The notes beneath the pieces are model-generated. The model saw only the letters and a list, made by a program, of their open reading frames with translations, had not been told where the DNA came from and did no database searches. 8,382 bases of DNA from Comamonas sp. (lineage in GTDB: Bacteria; Pseudomonadota; Gammaproteobacteria; Burkholderiales; Burkholderiaceae_C): the NCBI GenBank assembly GCA_019236485.1, contig JAFAIY010000113.1, forward strand, positions 1-8,382, read 5' to 3'. This document shows, one piece after another, positions 5,619 through 8,382 of the stretch. The translations under genes were made by a program, and so were the position numbers. Numbering within the stretch: position 1 is the stretch's first letter; each line of letters opens with the position of its first letter.

Positions 5619-6680
5619 ATGAGTACCTCTTTATCGCGCCCCCGCTTCAATCGCGGCCGCCGCCAGGCGCTGCAGCTGCTGGGCACCACGGCCTTCAGCT
5701 GGGCGCTGGCAGCGCATTACGCCCAGGCCCAGCAGGCGCCTGTGGCCGGAGCGCCGGCCCAGCTGCGCATCGGCTACCAGAAGTCCGCCGTCAATCTGGT
5801 GGTCTTGAAGCAGCATGGCGTGCTGGAAAAGCGCCTGGCCCAGACCAAGGTCAGCTGGCTGGAGTTTCCCGCCGGGCCGCAGCTGCTGGAGGCCTTGTCG
5901 GCCGGCAGCCTGGACTTCGGCCTGACCGGCGACTCGCCGCCCGTGTTTGCGCAGGCCGCTGGCAAGGAGTTGCGCTATGTGGGGGCCGAGCCGCCCAAGC
6001 CCGAAAGCTCGGCCATTCTGGTGCCCGCGGATTCGCCGCTGCAAAGCCTGGCCGATCTCAAGGGCCGTCGCATTGCGCTGCAGAAGGGCTCTAGCGCCCA
6101 CTATCTGCTGGTGCGGGCCCTGGACAAGGCCGGCATCGCCTGGACCGAGATTCAGTCCGTGTATCTGGCGCCCGCCGACGCGCGCGCGGCCTTCGAGCGC
6201 AAAAGCGTCGATGCCTGGGCCATCTGGGATCCGTATTACGCGGCCACCGAACTAAGCATTCACCCGCGCGTGCTCAGCAATGGGGAGGGGCTGTCGGGCA
6301 ACAACTCCTTCTATCTGGCTTCGCGCGGCCTGGTGGAACGCCATCCCCAGCTCATCAAGCTCTTGTTCGACGAACTCACGCGTGCCGACCAGCTGGTGCA
6401 GAGCTCGCGCCAGGAGGCCGTGCAGCTGTTGGCTGCCTTCAGCGGGCTCGACGCAAGCGTGGTGAGCCGCTTCATAGGCCGCCGGCCCAGCTCTCCGACC
6501 ACCTTGCTCGGCCCGGCCATCGTGGCCGATCAGCAGCGTGTGGCCGATGCGTTTTTTCGTCTCGGCGTGATTCCGCGCCAGGTGCGGGTTGCCGACATCG
6601 TCTGGCAGCCCTCGGCCGCCGAATACGCGGGCTCTGTCCAATCCGCCACGCCTGCCCAGGTGCCGGCAGCCAAGCTCTGA
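5619..6680 (+). CDS. ssuA: SsuA, aliphatic sulfonate-binding protein (canonical copy)
   Basis: The 353-residue product binds alkanesulfonates in the periplasm and delivers them to SsuBC. It follows E. coli SsuA block by block: LRIGYQK (49-55), VSWLEFPAGPQLLEAL (78-93), PPVFAQAAG (107-115), YVGAEPPKPES (120-130), DLKGRRIALQKGSSAHYLL (147-165), YLAPADARAAFERKSVDAWAIWDPYY (182-207), and DIVWQP near the end. The N-terminus has GRRQALQL (13-20), a loose twin-arginine motif, and an AQA cleavage site near residue 37. A tail of about 20 residues (SVQSATPAQVPAAKL) goes beyond the E. coli protein. AAGGAG lies 8 bases before the ATG. The TGA stop is part of the Shine-Dalgarno region of ssuD, 12 bp before its start. 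Confidence 0.94.
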   Translation: MSTSLSRPRFNRGRRQALQLLGTTAFSWALAAHYAQAQQAPVAGAPAQLRIGYQKSAVNLVVLKQHGVLEKRLAQTKVSWLEFPAGPQLLEALSAGSLDFGLTGDSPPVFAQAAGKELRYVGAEPPKPESSAILVPADSPLQSLADLKGRRIALQKGSSAHYLLVRALDKAGIAWTEIQSVYLAPADARAAFERKSVDAWAIWDPYYAATELSIHPRVLSNGEGLSGNNSFYLASRGLVERHPQLIKLLFDELTRADQLVQSSRQEAVQLLAAFSGLDASVVSRFIGRRPSSPTTLLGPAIVADQQRVADAFFRLGVIPRQVRVADIVWQPSAAEYAGSVQSATPAQVPAAKL

Positions 6681-6692
6681 GGAGATTTCGTC

Positions 6693-7928
6693 ATGCAGAT
6701 TTTCTGGTTCATTCCCACCCATGGTGATGCCCGCTATCTGGGCACCAGCGAAGGCGCACGCCAGCTTAGCCACGACTATGTGAAGCAGGTGGCCCAGGCG
6801 GCCGACAGCCTGGGCTACGAAGGCGTGCTGATTCCCACGGGTCGCTCCTGCGAGGACCCGTGGGTGGTCGCGTCTAGCCTGCTTCCCGTTACCCAGCGGC
6901 TCAAGTTCCTGGTGGCCGTGCGTCCCGGCCTGCATCAGCCCAGCCTGGCTGCGCGCATGGCGGCCAGCTTCGACCGGCTCTCGGGCGGACGTCTGCTGAT
7001 CAATCTGGTCACGGGCGGCGACCAGGCCGAACTCGAAGGCGATGGCGTGTTCCTCGACCATGCCACGCGCTACGAGCAGTCGGCCGAGTTCATCAGGATC
7101 TGGCGCGAGATTCTGGCGCGCAGCCATGAAGGCCAGTCGCTGGACTTCGAGGGCCGGCATCTGCAGGTCAAAGGGGCCAAGCTGCTGTTCCCGCCCCTGC
7201 AAAAACCTTATCCGCCCGTGTATTTCGGCGGCTCCTCTCCCGCGGCCCACGAGCTCGCGGCCGAGCAGGTCGACGCTTATCTGACCTGGGGCGAGCCGCC
7301 GGCCGAAGTCGCCAAGAAGATCGCCGATGTGCGCGCCAAGGCCGAGCGCCACGGCCGCCAGCTCAAGTTCGGCATCCGCCTGCATGTGATCGTGCGCGAG
7401 ACCGATGAGGAGGCCTGGGCCGACGCCGAGCGCCTGATCAGCCGCCTCAAGGACGAGACCGTGATCCAGGCCCAGGCCGCGTTTGCACGCATGGACTCCG
7501 AAGGCCAGCGCCGCATGGCGCAGCTGCATGCGGGCGGCACCAAGCGCAGCCGCAAGGACCTGGAAATCAGTCCCAATCTCTGGGCCGGCGTGGGCCTGGT
7601 GCGCGGCGGTGCGGGCACGGCCCTGGTGGGCAGCGCGCAGACTGTGGCCGAGCGCATCCAGGAATATGCGGAGCTGGGCATAGATACCTTTGTGCTCTCG
7701 GGCTACCCGCATCTGGAGGAGGCCTACCGCTTCGCCGAGCTGGTCTTCCCGCTGCTGCCCGTGAACGTGCAGCAGAAGCTGGGCGGCGGCAACCCCGGCG
7801 GCCCGTTCGGCGAGACCGTGGCCAATCTGTACGCGCCGGGCGTCGCCACGCCGAGCGCCGCTGCGTCGGGCGTCGCCGTGTCGGGTGTCGCCGTGCCACG
7901 CGATTCGGTCCGTGTCTCGCAAAGCTGA
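6693..7928 (+). CDS. ssuD: SsuD, FMNH2-dependent alkanesulfonate monooxygenase
   Basis: SsuD uses FMNH2 from SsuE and O2 to split C2-C10 alkanesulfonates into aldehyde and sulfite in the cytoplasm. The 411-residue product belongs to the bacterial luciferase-like (TIM-barrel) family. Residues matching the E. coli active site are present: Cys53 in PTGRSCED, Arg229 and His231 in [10 protein letters not shown], Arg304 in [10 protein letters not shown], and Tyr338 in [11 protein letters not shown]. The whole body aligns with E. coli SsuD (381 residues). The extra length comes partly from a TKRSRKD insertion (283-289) and mainly from a low-complexity GVAV-rich tail (382-401). The protein still ends VRVSQS, like the VAQS end in E. 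coli. GAGGAG precedes the ATG at good spacing and overlaps the ssuA stop. ssuC follows after 10 bp. Confidence 0.97.
   Translation: MQIFWFIPTHGDARYLGTSEGARQLSHDYVKQVAQAADSLGYEGVLIPTGRSCEDPWVVASSLLPVTQRLKFLVAVRPGLHQPSLAARMAASFDRLSGGRLLINLVTGGDQAELEGDGVFLDHATRYEQSAEFIRIWREILARSHEGQSLDFEGRHLQVKGAKLLFPPLQKPYPPVYFGGSSPAAHELAAEQVDAYLTWGEPPAEVAKKIADVRAKAERHGRQLKFGIRLHVIVRETDEEAWADAERLISRLKDETVIQAQAAFARMDSEGQRRMAQLHAGGTKRSRKDLEISPNLWAGVGLVRGGAGTALVGSAQTVAERIQEYAELGIDTFVLSGYPHLEEAYRFAELVFPLLPVNVQQKLGGGNPGGPFGETVANLYAPGVATPSAAASGVAVSGVAVPRDSVRVSQS
7836..7895 (+). repeat. 15-bp repeats encoding the GVAV tail of SsuD
   Basis: Copies at 7836-7850, 7866-7880 and 7881-7895 follow the pattern YCGGGYGTCGCCRYG. 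The last two are adjacent and differ at one base. They encode PGVAT, SGVAV and SGVAV (residues 382-386, 392-396, 397-401). As 15 is a multiple of 3, copy changes keep the frame. Confidence 0.8.
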
Positions 7929-7938
7929 AGGAGTGAGC

Positions 7939-8382
7939 ATGAACGAAATTCAAACCCTGGTCCTGGATCCCGCGGATCAGGCGGCTGCGGCCACGCCGCG
8001 CCTGGAGCTGTTCGCGCGGCAGGTCGGCCTGCGGCTGCTGCCCTGGCTGCTGCCCGTGGCACTGATCGCGATCTGGCAGGCCGCATCGGCCCATGGCTGG
8101 CTGTCCACGCGGGTGCTGCCCGCGCCACTGGACGTGCTGCGTGCGGCCTGGGCCTTGGCCGAATCGGGCGAGCTCTGGACCCATGTCAAGGTCAGTGCGG
8201 GCCGCGCCCTGCTGGGCCTGGCCATAGGCGGCAGCCTGGGTCTGGCCCTTGGCCTGCTTACGGGGTCGCTGCGCTGGGCCGAGACGCTGCTCGACTCCAC
8301 GATCCAGATGGTGCGCAATATCCCCGCTCTGGCGCTGATTCCGCTGGTCATCCTGTGGTTCGGCATCGACGAGTCGGCCAAG
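7939..8382 (+). CDS. ssuC: SsuC, sulfonate ABC transporter permease (5' part only)
   Basis: SsuC forms the inner-membrane channel of the sulfonate importer with the ATPase SsuB. The window holds the first 148 codons of about 260-280; the frame is open to the edge. After a cytoplasmic N-terminus come hydrophobic segments at about 34-50, 91-110 and 126-141. Family motifs are LPAPLDVLRA (60-69), GRALLGLAIGGSLGLALGLLTG (88-109) and LLDSTIQMVRNIPALALIPLVILWFGIDESAK (117-148), the start of the binding-protein-dependent permease domain. AAGGAG lies 6-8 bases before the ATG, which follows the ssuD stop by 10 bp, so the two are co-transcribed. The alanine-rich N-terminus is somewhat long, but the ribosome-binding site supports this start. 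ssuB probably follows outside. Confidence 0.94.
   Translation, partial: MNEIQTLVLDPADQAAAATPRLELFARQVGLRLLPWLLPVALIAIWQAASAHGWLSTRVLPAPLDVLRAAWALAESGELWTHVKVSAGRALLGLAIGGSLGLALGLLTGSLRWAETLLDSTIQMVRNIPALALIPLVILWFGIDESAK

Noticed and set aside
4442..6094. 550-codon open frame on the plus strand
   Set aside because: It covers both ssuA genes in another frame, is rich in Arg/Gly/Pro/Ala of the kind produced by high-GC shadow frames, and shows no recognisable domain.
6252..7940. 562-codon open frame on the minus strand
   Set aside because: It lies antisense to ssuD and the end of ssuA, both firmly identified. The His/Gln/Ala-rich product looks like a GC shadow.

Overview
The window is GC-rich and looks like the chromosome of a betaproteobacterium, most likely of the family Comamonadaceae (Comamonas/Delftia/Acidovorax type). 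The reasons are codon use, a tandem glycine riboswitch in front of a TRIC-type membrane protein, and a sulfonate (ssu) operon with Tat-like substrate-binding proteins. The genus is inferred from general resemblance; no search was run.

The left third (about 1-2533) is read on the minus strand. In order of transcription: yggX (2258-2533), a small Fe(II)/oxidative-damage protein with its own intrinsic terminator (2204-2237); a tandem two-aptamer glycine riboswitch (1834-2044) followed by a candidate intrinsic terminator (1785-1822); the gene it controls, a TRIC/UPF0126 seven-helix membrane protein (1105-1770); a GC-rich intergenic repeat-like block (1014-1097); and the first 315 codons of mnmC (1-947), the bifunctional tRNA wobble-uridine modification enzyme, which runs off the left edge.

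A 140-bp divergent promoter region (2534-2673) separates this block from a plus-strand sulfur-scavenging cluster that fills the rest. Its genes are sbp (sulfate-binding protein, 2674-3705), ssuE (NAD(P)H:FMN reductase, 3766-4356), a first SsuA-like sulfonate-binding protein (4569-5591), a second, canonical SsuA (5619-6680), ssuD (FMNH2-dependent alkanesulfonate monooxygenase, 6693-7928) and ssuC (permease, 7939 to the right edge, incomplete). The ATPase gene ssuB is presumably just outside. SsuA proteins capture sulfonates in the periplasm, SsuBC import them, SsuE supplies FMNH2, and SsuD releases sulfite for cysteine synthesis. Sbp adds capture of inorganic sulfate, but no sulfate permease is seen here.

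Most of this is known biology. The points most worth a second look are the riboswitch architecture (linker hairpin competing with a P1 extension, plus terminator), its position upstream of mnmC whose pathway consumes glycine, the duplicated and diverged SsuA genes, Tat-like signals on all three binding proteins, and a 15-bp repeat expansion in the tail of SsuD. I see no convincing evidence of a wholly undescribed system, mobile element, CRISPR array, tRNA or rRNA.
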